The position numbers were made by a program, and so were the translations under genes. The notes under the pieces are model-generated. The model was not told the origin of the DNA. It did not search any database and saw only the letters and a program-made list of their open reading frames with translations. This document shows positions 55,383 through 64,000 of a stretch of 64,000 nucleotides of DNA, in pieces. Each line of letters starts with the position of its first letter. Positions within the stretch are counted from its first letter, which is position 1. The stretch spans positions 241,909 to 305,908 of the forward strand of contig JAJFVF010000012.1 of NCBI GenBank assembly GCA_021371935.1. The letters run 5' to 3'. This DNA is from a bacterium (GTDB taxonomy: Bacteria > Armatimonadota > UBA5829).

Positions 55383-57206
55383 GTGCCCAATCCCAGGAAA
55401 CTTCCAGATATTTTCAGTCAGAGGGTCGTCGTATTTGACGGCGCTATGGGTTCGCTCCTTGTCGAGCGCGGTGTCAGTCATAAGCATCCCTTCGAGGAAC
55501 TCAACCTCTCCTCGCCATATCTCATCTGCCAGGCGCATGCCGACTACATCAAAGCGGGCGCAGACGTAATCGAGACAAACACCTTCGGAGCAAACCGGTT
55601 CAAACTCTCTCATCATGGCCTGGAAGCCAAGGTCTACGACATAAATCTGGCTGGAGCCAGACTGGCAAGAGACGTGGCGGGTTCAAAAGTTCTGGTTGCC
55701 GGTTCGGTCGGTCCGCTGGGAGTAAGCCTGTCCCCTATCGGGTCTGTCGATATCGAGGACGTGCAATGCAGTATTAAGGACCAGGTGACCGGGCTTGTCG
55801 ACGGTGGAGTCGATATGCTCATATTCGAGACCCTCACCGACCTCGACCAGGCAAGCGTGATGCTGGAATCAGCATTGGCGAGCTGTGAACTGCCGGTCAT
55901 AGTCCAGTTTGCTATAGGGACAGACTTGACCACGGAGCGCGGCGACAGCCTGGATGATATAGTCTCGAAATTGTCGGAATATCCTGTCAGCGTCATAGGG
56001 GTCAATTGCAGCGTGGGTCCAGAGCAGACTATCCGGTCTGTGCAGGCTCTGCATGAGATCAGCGACCTGCCTATATCGGCTCAGCCGAACTCAGGCTATC
56101 CGACCAATGTCGAAGGGCGAACACTTTATATATCCGGCGCGAAATATTTTGCAGACAGAGGCGCTGAAATAGTCCAGGCGGGCGCATCCATCGTGGGAGG
56201 ATGCTGCGGCACTTCCCCGGCACATATAGAAGCCCTTGCAGCAAAGGTCAAGACTATGCCCAGGCCTGTTCCGGCCAAAATCAGGCAGGCACAGGCAAGA
56301 GAAAGCATAAAAGTCGGCCAGGCGAGAGACCATTCGCCGCTGCTGCGTAGGATGAATGGCAGTTTTGTCACTGTCGAGGTCACGCCTCCAAAGAATGCGG
56401 ACTATCACACTCTCATAAACAAACTCAGACCGCTGGTGGCGGCGGGTATATCGGCAATAGATGTCACGGACAATCCCATGGCGCGCATGCACATGAGTGC
56501 TGTGGCGTTTGCTCATCTGGTCCGCCGGGAACTTGGGATCGCGACAATTCTCCACCTGACCTGCCGCGACCTCAATCTGCTGGGGATGCACTCCACTCTG
56601 TTGGGCGCATCGGCGCTGGGTATAGACGGCATCCTTGCCCTGACCGGAGACCCGGCCAGCGCAGGGGACTACCCCGCCGCAACGTCTGTCTTCGATGTCA
56701 CATCCGACGGCTTGGTCAAGATAATAAACTCGCTCAACCATGGCCTGGATTACACCGGCAGAGAGATAGGCGTGCCTACCAGTTTTGCTATAGGCACTGC
56801 ATTGAACCCTGCAGCAGATGATATCGACAAGGAGATTGCGCGCCTTGCCAAAAAACGCGAGGCGGGAGCCAATTTCCTGATGACCCAGCCTGTATTCGAC
56901 CTCGAACCACTGCGGAAAGTCGTCAAGAGCATTCCCGACGACTGGAATATACCGATACTTGTCGGTGTGCTGCCCCTGCGCAGTTCGCGCCATGCCGAGT
57001 TCCTGCATAACGAGGTCCCGGGCATGAACATACCCGAAGATATCCGCAAGACACTTGCTTCAGCCGAGCCTGAGGCCGCAAAGGCTGAGGGGGTGAGGAT
57101 CGCGCGGCAGATATATCTTGCGGCGAAGCAGGAGTTCGGGGGAGTGTATTTCATGCCTCCGTTCGATAACTTCGAGGTTGTGCGCCAGGTTATCTCCGGG
57201 GCTTAA
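55383..57206 (+). CDS. Bifunctional homocysteine S-methyltransferase/methylenetetrahydrofolate reductase
   Basis: A 607-aa fusion. Residues 1-290 are a homocysteine methyltransferase barrel (VVVFDGAMGSLLVERG, GVNCSVGPEQ and the zinc site GGCCGTSP). About 325-605 is the MTHFR barrel (VEVTPPKNADY, LALTGDPASAGDYPAA, ANFLMTQPVFDLEPLRK, PILVGVLPLRSSRHAEFLHNEVPGM). It makes 5-methyl-THF and uses a methyl donor to make methionine. GTG at 55383 has AGGAG six bases upstream. It is the last gene of the panD run. Confidence 0.93.
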   Translation: MPNPRKLPDIFSQRVVVFDGAMGSLLVERGVSHKHPFEELNLSSPYLICQAHADYIKAGADVIETNTFGANRFKLSHHGLEAKVYDINLAGARLARDVAGSKVLVAGSVGPLGVSLSPIGSVDIEDVQCSIKDQVTGLVDGGVDMLIFETLTDLDQASVMLESALASCELPVIVQFAIGTDLTTERGDSLDDIVSKLSEYPVSVIGVNCSVGPEQTIRSVQALHEISDLPISAQPNSGYPTNVEGRTLYISGAKYFADRGAEIVQAGASIVGGCCGTSPAHIEALAAKVKTMPRPVPAKIRQAQARESIKVGQARDHSPLLRRMNGSFVTVEVTPPKNADYHTLINKLRPLVAAGISAIDVTDNPMARMHMSAVAFAHLVRRELGIATILHLTCRDLNLLGMHSTLLGASALGIDGILALTGDPASAGDYPAATSVFDVTSDGLVKIINSLNHGLDYTGREIGVPTSFAIGTALNPAADDIDKEIARLAKKREAGANFLMTQPVFDLEPLRKVVKSIPDDWNIPILVGVLPLRSSRHAEFLHNEVPGMNIPEDIRKTLASAEPEAAKAEGVRIARQIYLAAKQEFGGVYFMPPFDNFEVVRQVISGA

Positions 57207-57219
57207 CGAGTCGTGAAAA

Positions 57220-57249
57220 ATCCCTCCAGTATGGGGATGCCGGAGGGAT
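57220..57249 (-). terminator. Rho-independent terminator for the CBS gene
   Basis: ATCCCTCC (57220-57227) and GGAGGGAT (57242-57249) form an 8-bp stem. On the minus strand TTTTTCACG follows, so it ends the leftward CBS transcript. Same family as the hairpins at 46505 and 63187. Confidence 0.75.
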
Positions 57250-57270
57250 CACAACCACACGTTTTCGCGA

Positions 57271-57351
57271 TTAGCCCGCATTATTCACGAGGAACGTGAA
57301 TAATGCTCTCAGAGAGCCGGATTATGCGCTTACCGCATAATCCGGGTTAGG
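57271..57351 (+). repeat. Double-hairpin dispersed repeat, copy C
   Basis: GCATTATTCACG/CGTGAATAATGC (57278-57306) and CCGGATTATGCG/CGCATAATCCGG (57317-57345), both perfect 12 bp. It matches copies A and B in reverse orientation and lies just beyond the stop of the CBS gene. Confidence 0.85.
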
Positions 57352-57355
57352 GATA

Positions 57356-57775
57356 TCAGTAGATTGGCATGGAGACCTTCTCCAGAGTCTCCGCAATCAT
57401 TTCATCTTCTTCCAGGTCGATAGCCAGGTCAGCCAATGTGACGATCCCCACCAGTTTTCCCCGATCCACTACCGGCAGCCTGCGTATGCGGTTATCCTGC
57501 ATGAGTGCGCATGCGTCCTCCACGCTCATATTCGGACTGCCGAATATAGGGTCTTTACTCATTATCTCATTGACATATGTATTAGCCGGGTCGAAGCCCT
57601 TTGAGATTGCGCGGACGGTGATATCGCGGTCGGTGATTATTCCAACCAAATTATCCTGATGGACCACCGGACATGAGCCCACATCCATACTCTGCATCTT
57701 TTGGGCGACCTGCATTAGAGTCTCATTAGGGCTGCATGTTATGACATCGGTTGTCATGATCTCTTTTATATTCAT
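57356..57775 (-). CDS. Two-CBS-domain protein
   Basis: A 139-aa protein of two CBS motifs (IKEIMTTDVITCSPNETLMQVAQKMQSMDVGSCPVV, YVNEIMSKDPIFGSPNMSVEDACALMQDNRIRRLPVV) and an acidic tail. Such proteins bind adenosine nucleotides and regulate partners. The ATG at 57775 has GGGGGG six bases upstream. DUF2156 gene lies 65 bases upstream. Confidence 0.9.
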   Translation of the reverse strand: MNIKEIMTTDVITCSPNETLMQVAQKMQSMDVGSCPVVHQDNLVGIITDRDITVRAISKGFDPANTYVNEIMSKDPIFGSPNMSVEDACALMQDNRIRRLPVVDRGKLVGIVTLADLAIDLEEDEMIAETLEKVSMPIY

Positions 57776-57840
57776 TGTCATCCCCCCTGAAAAATGGTTC
57801 AAGATTGCTTTTTTCCACGGGCGATGAAACCGAAACAATA

Positions 57841-58725
57841 TCAAGCCCGCCTGATTCGGTATGTTTCAACCATTTTGACCGGGTGATAAGACTCCTTAGC
57901 CTTGCGCAGACCGGCTATTCCCAGGTCCTGCTCCCTGTTTATATATTTGAACCCGGAAGCCTCATGGACTGCGAACTCATTGTTGATGACCTGGTATACG
58001 CCGTCCATTCCCGAGCTTGCTTTCTCGACATGAATCACCATTGTCTCGGTATTGAGCGCTTCGCCCAGTGAAAAAGCCGCTATGCTGCCGTCTATCTTGA
58101 TCGCGCCGCCGATGATGCCCAGTTCATCGAAATTTGAAAGCATCTCATAGACCGCCGTGTGTTCATTCTTGAGGCCTTCGCTGCTGCGGCAGTCGCGCTG
58201 CTCACACCAGTAATCCGCAAATTTAATCGCCTCTTCGGGACTGACGTGCGGCATGCGGACATATTCATACTCATACTGTGATTTGAACCGGCTGATCCAG
58301 TTTCGTTTGCCGTCATATTTCCTGCCACCCAGTTCGATCAGGTCTGAGGTAAGGTAGAGATAATCACTATTATCACGGTCCTGTGCAACCACATATCCCA
58401 TATTATTTGCTTGATGCGCCACGCCTGCATGAATACATTTAAACTCGATATCGTCCTCGGATAGCCGAAACACTTCATCAACCGCCTTTGCCGCGTCACC
58501 AGCGCCCAACGGCTCCAGACACATAACTTTATCATTGACATGCTCGGTGAGTATCAGAAAATCACCTACGCGTGAAAGCCTGGTATTGTATGGCTTGCGC
58601 CATGCAAATATATTGGTGAAAGTATAAGTCGATATCTCCGGCGGGTTTGCAATAAATACAGCGTCGAAGACAGGCTTGTCTTTTATAGTCAATTCTCTTG
58701 AACCGGGATACTCCGGTATGTCCAT
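57841..58725 (-). CDS. DUF2156 / phosphatidylglycerol-lysyltransferase-like C-terminal domain protein
   Basis: A 294-aa protein with the GNAT-like LPG synthase C-domain: TFTNIFAWRKPYNTRLSRVGDFLIL at the start and KYINREQDLGIAGLRKAKESYHPVKMVETYRI at the end. Members transfer aminoacyl groups or are orphan. No membrane helices here, so not a full MprF. ATG has GAGGTG about six bases upstream. Confidence 0.8.
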   Translation of the reverse strand: MDIPEYPGSRELTIKDKPVFDAVFIANPPEISTYTFTNIFAWRKPYNTRLSRVGDFLILTEHVNDKVMCLEPLGAGDAAKAVDEVFRLSEDDIEFKCIHAGVAHQANNMGYVVAQDRDNSDYLYLTSDLIELGGRKYDGKRNWISRFKSQYEYEYVRMPHVSPEEAIKFADYWCEQRDCRSSEGLKNEHTAVYEMLSNFDELGIIGGAIKIDGSIAAFSLGEALNTETMVIHVEKASSGMDGVYQVINNEFAVHEASGFKYINREQDLGIAGLRKAKESYHPVKMVETYRIRRA

Positions 58726-58739
58726 TTACCACACCTCAT

Positions 58740-61700
58740 TCATTTTCGCCATAATACCATCCGGCTGCTCTCTTTTTCAAACCCTGCCGACTCCAGCATA
58801 TCCGCTACGCGGCTTCCAATGATCGACGTATTGTCAAACTGCGATATCTCCACCTTGCGAAACGGCCGAACTGGCCATGGACTGTCGACAAGGTGAACGA
58901 GAGCCGATATTGCCAAGACTGTGTCATCATCACATAGACCGTCCCTGATCCTTAGAGTCTTCGACCCCATTTCCAGGCTGATAACAGGCAGGCCGTTCAA
59001 AACCACAGCATAGTTGGCGGGCAGCCTAGCCAGCCTGCCGAATCCGATATCGAACGGACCGGAGGATGAGAACAGATATGCCGGGTCGCATGCATTTATC
59101 AGCACTGCATTCTTCTCAGTCGTGGTCAATTGCCCTATACGTGAACGTCCCATAAGGGTATCCACAGCTTCAGGCAGGCCGAACTGCGCTCCGCCCAGAC
59201 CATCTATAAAATATCCCCGCTCAATCTCGCCCGCCAGTTCCATTCTCTGATAAATTTGATACAGGTCGCCCCAAGCCGTGTCCGGCTCACCGGGGCGGTT
59301 GACGATATCTTTCGCCACCACACCATACCTCTCGAGCAGCACACGTGCGTATATCTCCAGTGACTCGCGCTCATCCTGCCCGGCTCCCACAAGTGATGAG
59401 AGCAGAGACCACCTGCCGTGGCTCGAAGCAGGCTGTCTGCCGAAAGACTTTGCAATCCGCGAGCGGCTCCGATAATACTGGCGTCTGTCAGTGGGATATG
59501 AAAGGCTTGCAGCCGGTTTGGGTGATGATACTGCCGGGGGTTTGCCTGAGCGCAGTATTTTGAAGCTGTCGTGAGTGACCTCACCTGTCCATATCATCTC
59601 CCAGAGCGCTCTGCCGACAACCCGCGAGTCCAACCCGGTTTCGGCGACAATGTCTATCACAAACGATGCTCCTCTATCCTTGAGACAGCGAAGCACTTTT
59701 TCTTTATCGCGCGAGACTTCTATATCGTGTGAGCCTGCATGTACCAATGGATACAGCGCAGGCAAACCCTCTCTTGCGAGGAACGCTATGTTTCCTGCCT
59801 TTTCCGGGTCGGAAGACTGGCCCGTCCAGACGAATTCCGCAGCCATGCACAAATCGTCCAGATGATCGACTCTGAAGTCCTTCACCCTGCGTGCGAGTAT
59901 ATCCGGTTCCCATACTCCATAAGGCAGGGATACTCCTTCGAGTTGACGCAGAGCGCTGCGAGTGCCGTCCTGGCCGGAGAGCATGTGATCCGGGTGCATA
60001 TGCTGCCAGCGCAGTAGAAATTCCGAGTATGCCTGTGCCGAAACCGGCTTCGACTCCATCCTGCCGATTGCCAGAGTGCGGCGGTATACAGACTCAATAT
60101 GGTCAGAGCTTACATACCGCACCTTTCGAGAATGTGAAGCCGGTTGAATCTCTATAAGCTCACCAGAGACTGCCATAGTCTGAATTTTCCTATTTACAAT
60201 GTCTGCAGACAGGCCGTAATCATCGGCTATATCGACCGGCACAATCACTCCTCTGCTGGATATATGACTGTCCAGTATTTCATCGAGAGCATTATTGTCA
60301 CCCGATATTGCGCGCAGATAACCGTCCAGATGATCGGCGGCGACTAATCTGGCAGGTCGCCTGCTGTCTGTAAATGTGACGCGAACCAGCCTGCCTTCTT
60401 CAATAAGCTCAGCTATCATCTCAGGCTCAGCAGACCTTTCGGCGGCAGACTCCTCGGGTATATCGCCCAGTCGCCTGACCAGTTCATACAACTCTTCGGC
60501 TGTGCGCGCTCGATATCGCTCACCGATACCCTGGAGCATGTTGTCGAGGTCAGTTAATGCCTTTTCGTTGAGATCGCGGCCAAGTCTGCCGTCCACCAGT
60601 TCGTCTATAAGCGCTCGTTCGACTGGAGCATGCCTGCGCCTGTGTGCGCCCTTGGGCTGGTCCCATTCATACTGATAGATCATCTGGAAATTGAGGAGCA
60701 TGGAAGAGACAAAGGGCGAGGGTATTTGCCTCTCTACTGTATTGACCTCGATCTCACCCGACTGGACTTGCGAGAGTATTTCGCGCAGTTCGTCCATTCC
60801 CAGATAGTCGCGCAGGCATTCACGGAATGTCTCGATCACTATCGGGAAGCCGTCGAACTGCTTGGCAATGAAGAGCAGATCTTTTGCCTTCATGCGCTGA
60901 AGCCAGAGAGGAGTGCGCTTTCCATGCCCGGCTCCCGGCAGCAGCAGCGCACGGGCGGCGTTCTGCCTGAACCTGAGTCCAAAGAGCGCCGTATTTGGCA
61001 GTTCCTCCATAATAAGGTCATAGGCCAACTCAGGCGTGAGCATCCTGAAAATGCCGAATGGAATGGGCGAGTCGGAATCAGGCAGGCGGAAGAGCACGCC
61101 GTTGTCTCCTGAAATTGTCTCGGGGTCGATTCCCAGTTCACGCTTGATGAGAGCCGAAAGCGCGATCCTCAGGGCATTGTGAACCTTGCCGCCGAACACG
61201 CTCAGCAGTGCCAGCCTGCTGCAGCCTATTTCGTCTGAAAAGCTCTCCAGCACTATGCGTCTGTCCGTCGGCAGGCCTGACTGCCCCTGCGTATGCACAA
61301 AGCTCACGAGGTTGTTCGCCGCCTGCATATCGACAGGCAGGTTTTGCAGTGCCCAGTCATGAGCCTTATCACCCTGTTCGGAAATTTCGCGCAGCATCTC
61401 GCCCATCATTTTGCCCGTCCTTACTGACCTGGGCACGCTTTCACCCCGCCAGAAAGGCGTCTGAGCCTGATAGGCCGAACCATGCGTTACTATAACCCGG
61501 TCAGTCTCGATCTTTGCGATCCTCCAACTGTTAGTTCCCAGCGAAAAGGTGTCTCCGACCCGCCTTTCGTAGACGAACTCTTCGTCCAGTTCGCCAATTT
61601 TGAGGTGAGGCTCGGACAGATATACGCCGTATTGGCCGGTGTCTGGTATTGCGCCGCCGTTTGCAATCACCAATCGCTGCGCTCCCGGCAGGGGAGATAT

Positions 61701-63146
61701 TCTGCCCGTCACCCTGTCGAAAGAAACCCTCGGGCGCAAATTTTTGAACGCTTTGGACGGATACCTGCCTGAGACAAGCTGGAGTGTAAGGTTGAACATT
61801 TCCTCCGAGAGCTGATTGAAAGAGTAGGTGCGCCTGAAAGTTGCATAGATTTCCGGCCATATGGCACTCTCCAGAGCGGCCATCGCCACTATCTGCTGAG
61901 CGAGCACGTCCAGGCAGTTTTTGGGAACGCTTATAGGCTCCACATCGCCTTCGAGCATGCCCTTTGCCACACTCACCGCTTCAGCCAGGTCTGGATGTGT
62001 CTTGGGAATGATCCTGCCCTTGCTGATGGCTGTGTGCACATGCCCAGCGCGGCCTACTCGCTGCAAGCCTCTGGAGACTTCTTTTGGTGACTCCACCTGG
62101 CAAACAAGCTCAACAGCGCCCATGTCTATCCCGAGTTCGAGTGTGCCCGTAGCGACGACGCCCTTCAGGGTGCCGTCTTTGAGAGCAGTCTCGGTCATGC
62201 GCCGCATAGGAGCTGAGACGCTTCCATGATGAGGCCGGACGATCTCCTCACCTGCAAGGTCGTTGATCCCTAACGTGAGCTGTTCGACTATGCGCCGAGT
62301 GTTGGCGAAGATGATAGTTGACTTATGGAACTGAACCAAGTCCAGCAGCCGTCTGTATATAGACGGCCAGACCGATCCCTCACCGGGCTGGCGCAGGTCA
62401 TTACACGTGCAGACGACTTTCAAATCCACACGCCTGCTTACTCCAGTATCGACTATCTCTACCGGCCTCGCCATCCCTGAGTTATCGAATCCACCCAGAA
62501 AAGCTGCAACTTCAGAAAGAGGCTTTTGAGTGGCCGAAAGACCTATGCGCACGGGCGGTGTGCGGCAGATATCCTCCAGCCGTTCCAGCAGGATAGACAA
62601 AAATACACCGCGCTTGTTCGGGCTTAGGGCATGAATCTCATCGACTATCACATATCGGACTGTCTCAAGGACCTTGCGTGCGGATGATGTGAGTATTATG
62701 TGCAGAGACTCCGGCGTGGTGATCAAAATATGGGGCGGCTTGGTAAGCATCCGTCGGCGCTCGTTGGCAGGAGTGTCGCCCGTGCGCACTGCTGTCTTGA
62801 TCTCAGGCAGCGAATGACCCATCTGCCGTGCCGTATCGTGAATTTCAGTAAGGGGCTGGGAGAGATTTCGTTCGATATCGTAGTTCAGAGCCTTCAACGG
62901 CGAAATATATAAAATCTCGATTCCCTGCTCAGACTTACCTGATTCGAGGTCGCATAGCACACGGTTGATCCCGGCAAGGAAGGCGGCAAGTGTCTTGCCG
63001 GAGCCTGTGGGAGCCAGAATGAGCGTATTCCTGCCCTGGCTTATCAGCGGCCACCCGAGCCTTTGTGGCTCAGTCGGTTCACCAAATCTGCCTAGGAACC
63101 ATTTGGTTATGCACGGATGGAAATCGTCTGGAAAGTGTCTGGACAT
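58740..63146 (-). CDS. Lhr-family ATP-dependent helicase
   Basis: A 1468-aa helicase: Q/Walker A APTGSGKT, DEIHALSPNKRG (DEIH), GLSATQKPL, motif VI QRVGRAGH, then winged helix and the large Lhr core, with a long C-terminal extension (SREG...) that is usual for full-length bacterial Lhr. It unwinds RNA:DNA or DNA with a role in repair. Start ATG at 63146 has no ribosome site, and the TATAAT is only 8 bases upstream, suggesting a leaderless mRNA. Confidence 0.92.
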   Translation of the reverse strand: MSRHFPDDFHPCITKWFLGRFGEPTEPQRLGWPLISQGRNTLILAPTGSGKTLAAFLAGINRVLCDLESGKSEQGIEILYISPLKALNYDIERNLSQPLTEIHDTARQMGHSLPEIKTAVRTGDTPANERRRMLTKPPHILITTPESLHIILTSSARKVLETVRYVIVDEIHALSPNKRGVFLSILLERLEDICRTPPVRIGLSATQKPLSEVAAFLGGFDNSGMARPVEIVDTGVSRRVDLKVVCTCNDLRQPGEGSVWPSIYRRLLDLVQFHKSTIIFANTRRIVEQLTLGINDLAGEEIVRPHHGSVSAPMRRMTETALKDGTLKGVVATGTLELGIDMGAVELVCQVESPKEVSRGLQRVGRAGHVHTAISKGRIIPKTHPDLAEAVSVAKGMLEGDVEPISVPKNCLDVLAQQIVAMAALESAIWPEIYATFRRTYSFNQLSEEMFNLTLQLVSGRYPSKAFKNLRPRVSFDRVTGRISPLPGAQRLVIANGGAIPDTGQYGVYLSEPHLKIGELDEEFVYERRVGDTFSLGTNSWRIAKIETDRVIVTHGSAYQAQTPFWRGESVPRSVRTGKMMGEMLREISEQGDKAHDWALQNLPVDMQAANNLVSFVHTQGQSGLPTDRRIVLESFSDEIGCSRLALLSVFGGKVHNALRIALSALIKRELGIDPETISGDNGVLFRLPDSDSPIPFGIFRMLTPELAYDLIMEELPNTALFGLRFRQNAARALLLPGAGHGKRTPLWLQRMKAKDLLFIAKQFDGFPIVIETFRECLRDYLGMDELREILSQVQSGEIEVNTVERQIPSPFVSSMLLNFQMIYQYEWDQPKGAHRRRHAPVERALIDELVDGRLGRDLNEKALTDLDNMLQGIGERYRARTAEELYELVRRLGDIPEESAAERSAEPEMIAELIEEGRLVRVTFTDSRRPARLVAADHLDGYLRAISGDNNALDEILDSHISSRGVIVPVDIADDYGLSADIVNRKIQTMAVSGELIEIQPASHSRKVRYVSSDHIESVYRRTLAIGRMESKPVSAQAYSEFLLRWQHMHPDHMLSGQDGTRSALRQLEGVSLPYGVWEPDILARRVKDFRVDHLDDLCMAAEFVWTGQSSDPEKAGNIAFLAREGLPALYPLVHAGSHDIEVSRDKEKVLRCLKDRGASFVIDIVAETGLDSRVVGRALWEMIWTGEVTHDSFKILRSGKPPAVSSPKPAASLSYPTDRRQYYRSRSRIAKSFGRQPASSHGRWSLLSSLVGAGQDERESLEIYARVLLERYGVVAKDIVNRPGEPDTAWGDLYQIYQRMELAGEIERGYFIDGLGGAQFGLPEAVDTLMGRSRIGQLTTTEKNAVLINACDPAYLFSSSGPFDIGFGRLARLPANYAVVLNGLPVISLEMGSKTLRIRDGLCDDDTVLAISALVHLVDSPWPVRPFRKVEISQFDNTSIIGSRVADMLESAGFEKESSRMVLWRK

Positions 63147-63154
63147 ATAACACT

Positions 63155-63160
63155 ATTATA
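63155..63160 (-). promoter_or_regulatory. TATAAT box of lhr-like gene (leaderless)
   Basis: TATAAT on the minus strand, 8 bases before the ATG at 63146. The -35 is weak (GATATC at 17 bases). Confidence 0.55.
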
Positions 63161-63186
63161 CTGCAGATATCCTCACAGATATCAAA

Positions 63187-63215
63187 ATCCCTCCAGGCAA
63201 ATTACCCGGAGGGAT
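63187..63215 (-). terminator. Rho-independent terminator after the phosphofructokinase gene
   Basis: ATCCCTCC (63187-63194)/GGAGGGAT (63208-63215) with TTTTGAT after it on the minus strand, 18 bases past the stop at 63234. Confidence 0.8.
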
Positions 63216-63233
63216 TATATACAACTCCAGCGA

Positions 63234-64000
63234 TTATTTACCGCAACAGCAACAGCACTTGCCCTTAGCCTTGCCTTTTTCCAGGGCGAGAGTGCAGGTC
63301 GGCGCATCGCATACTTCTGATGGACCGAAATACTGGATCGGACCGGGGAAGACATAGCAGTCGTTGAGCGCCCAGTCGTCACGGTTGACAGCAAAATACT
63401 TGAACGGCTCACCATCAAGCTCGACAAGGGCTTTCTTGATGACCGGAGTGGGCTTGCCTTTGCGGATTTCCATGTTGAGCATCATGGTGACCGGTGTTCC
63501 ACCTGCGACCCATTCATCTGACGATTTGGTAAGGTTCTGAACGTTCACTGTGTAACCGGTGAGCTCTGCCCTGACCAACTGCGCTGCGGCGTAACCGAGA
63601 GAATAGCAGTAGTCAGCATCGAAGTTGGACGGATATGCGCATCGACCTTCATAACCGAAGAAGTGACCCAGCGGGCTGAACTTAGCCTCGGTCTCACCCT
63701 TGGACTTGAGCAGTCTGATCTTATCGGCAACCAGGTCTATGAGCAATCGCTCGGTCTCGACCTGCGAGAGAGGCACATTGCCGTGGCTGTCGCGCTTAAG
63801 CAGGACTTCCTGAATCTCCAGAGGCAGCGAACTATATACTCGTGCGCTGTGATCGGAGAGTTGGCCGCTCAGATATTGCACGCGGTCCTCATGATCGCCA
63901 AGCTCGCGGATGTATTTCTCTTCCTTACCAAGGATATTGGAGAGTTCGTCGATCATGGTCTTGATGTCCGAAATAAATTCGGGCAGACCCTCAGGCACGA
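63234..64000 (-). CDS. Pyrophosphate-dependent phosphofructokinase, C-terminal part (N-terminus outside window)
   Basis: About 254 codons of open frame run to the right edge without a real start. The text matches the C-terminal half of the long plant-type PFP: IPEGLPEF just after the edge, FGYEGRCAYPSNFDADYCYSLGYAA, WVAGGTPVTMML. The enzyme phosphorylates fructose-6-P with PPi. An odd Lys/Cys tail ends the protein (GKCCCCCGK), which could bind metal. Confidence 0.85.
   Translation of the reverse strand, partial: VPEGLPEFISDIKTMIDELSNILGKEEKYIRELGDHEDRVQYLSGQLSDHSARVYSSLPLEIQEVLLKRDSHGNVPLSQVETERLLIDLVADKIRLLKSKGETEAKFSPLGHFFGYEGRCAYPSNFDADYCYSLGYAAAQLVRAELTGYTVNVQNLTKSSDEWVAGGTPVTMMLNMEIRKGKPTPVIKKALVELDGEPFKYFAVNRDDWALNDCYVFPGPIQYFGPSEVCDAPTCTLALEKGKAKGKCCCCCGK

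Noticed and set aside
1-64000. tRNA, rRNA, tmRNA or insertion sequence
   Set aside because: No T-loop-type motif with a matching acceptor stem, no rRNA block and no transposase-like protein was seen by reading; a search with tRNAscan-SE and Infernal would be decisive.

Overview
The window reads as a free-living, envelope-rich bacterium of the Armatimonadota or a close relative. This is inference, not proof. The supporting signs are a secreted lamin-tail protein with a PEP-CTERM anchor, an H-X9-DG prepilin, several minor pilins, papain-like proteases carrying PNGGE-type beta modules, and a large share of glycoside-active enzymes. Promoters are classical (TTGACA/TATAAT with 17-base spacers), Shine-Dalgarno sites are strong, and TTG starts are unusually common. 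I see no rRNA, tRNA, CRISPR array, transposase or phage gene.

Layout. 1-9.9 kb: a secreted C1A protease with beta repeats (cut by the left edge), a Fe-S PD-(D/E)XK nuclease, then a minus-strand set of secreted proteins (phytase-like, prepilin, a two-domain surface protein, lamin-tail/PEP-CTERM). 10.2-17.0 kb: CoA-binding protein, FtsB-like protein, nucleotidyltransferase plus TIM-barrel pair, HrcA, an ECF sigma factor fused to a phenylalanyl-tRNA-synthetase-like domain, and a deacetylase-like barrel protein. 17.1-24.5 kb: M55 peptidase, a small protein, a minus-strand operon guaB (eukaryote-type IMPDH) - GH130 - QueG-like - GH42-like, and a TtcA-family protein. 24.7-27.7 kb: three minor-pilin/PilX-type genes and a hairpin-rich noncoding island. 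27.7-34.3 kb: nitroreductase, an unknown 525-aa protein coupled to a GCS2-type ligase and a GNAT, a second C1A protease, a PEBP protein. 34.5-43.9 kb: GH106-like enzyme plus MFS transporter, then a complete TolC/HlyD/MacB-type efflux operon. 44-50 kb: GNAT, lysS with a structured leader, greA, a strong orphan promoter with an 11-codon ORF, an oxidoreductase, and an NlpC/P60 hydrolase. 50-64 kb: a heptaheme cytochrome c/cytochrome b fusion, a second ECF sigma fusion (to a radical-SAM-like domain), FtcD, PanD, a zinc-ribbon membrane protein, a homocysteine methyltransferase/MTHFR fusion, a CBS protein, a DUF2156 protein, an Lhr helicase, and the C-terminal part of a PPi-dependent phosphofructokinase (cut by the right edge).

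The most novel elements are the two ECF sigma factors whose C-terminal extensions resemble complete enzyme folds (class II synthetase core; radical SAM). Neither has an anti-sigma gene beside it, which suggests one-component sigma factors that sense metabolites or redox state. Regulatory-RNA candidates are the lysS leader with two mutually exclusive stems, the greA leader hairpin, and the orphan promoter/11-codon leader at 47.44-47.66 kb. A dispersed 66-84 bp double-hairpin repeat occurs three times.
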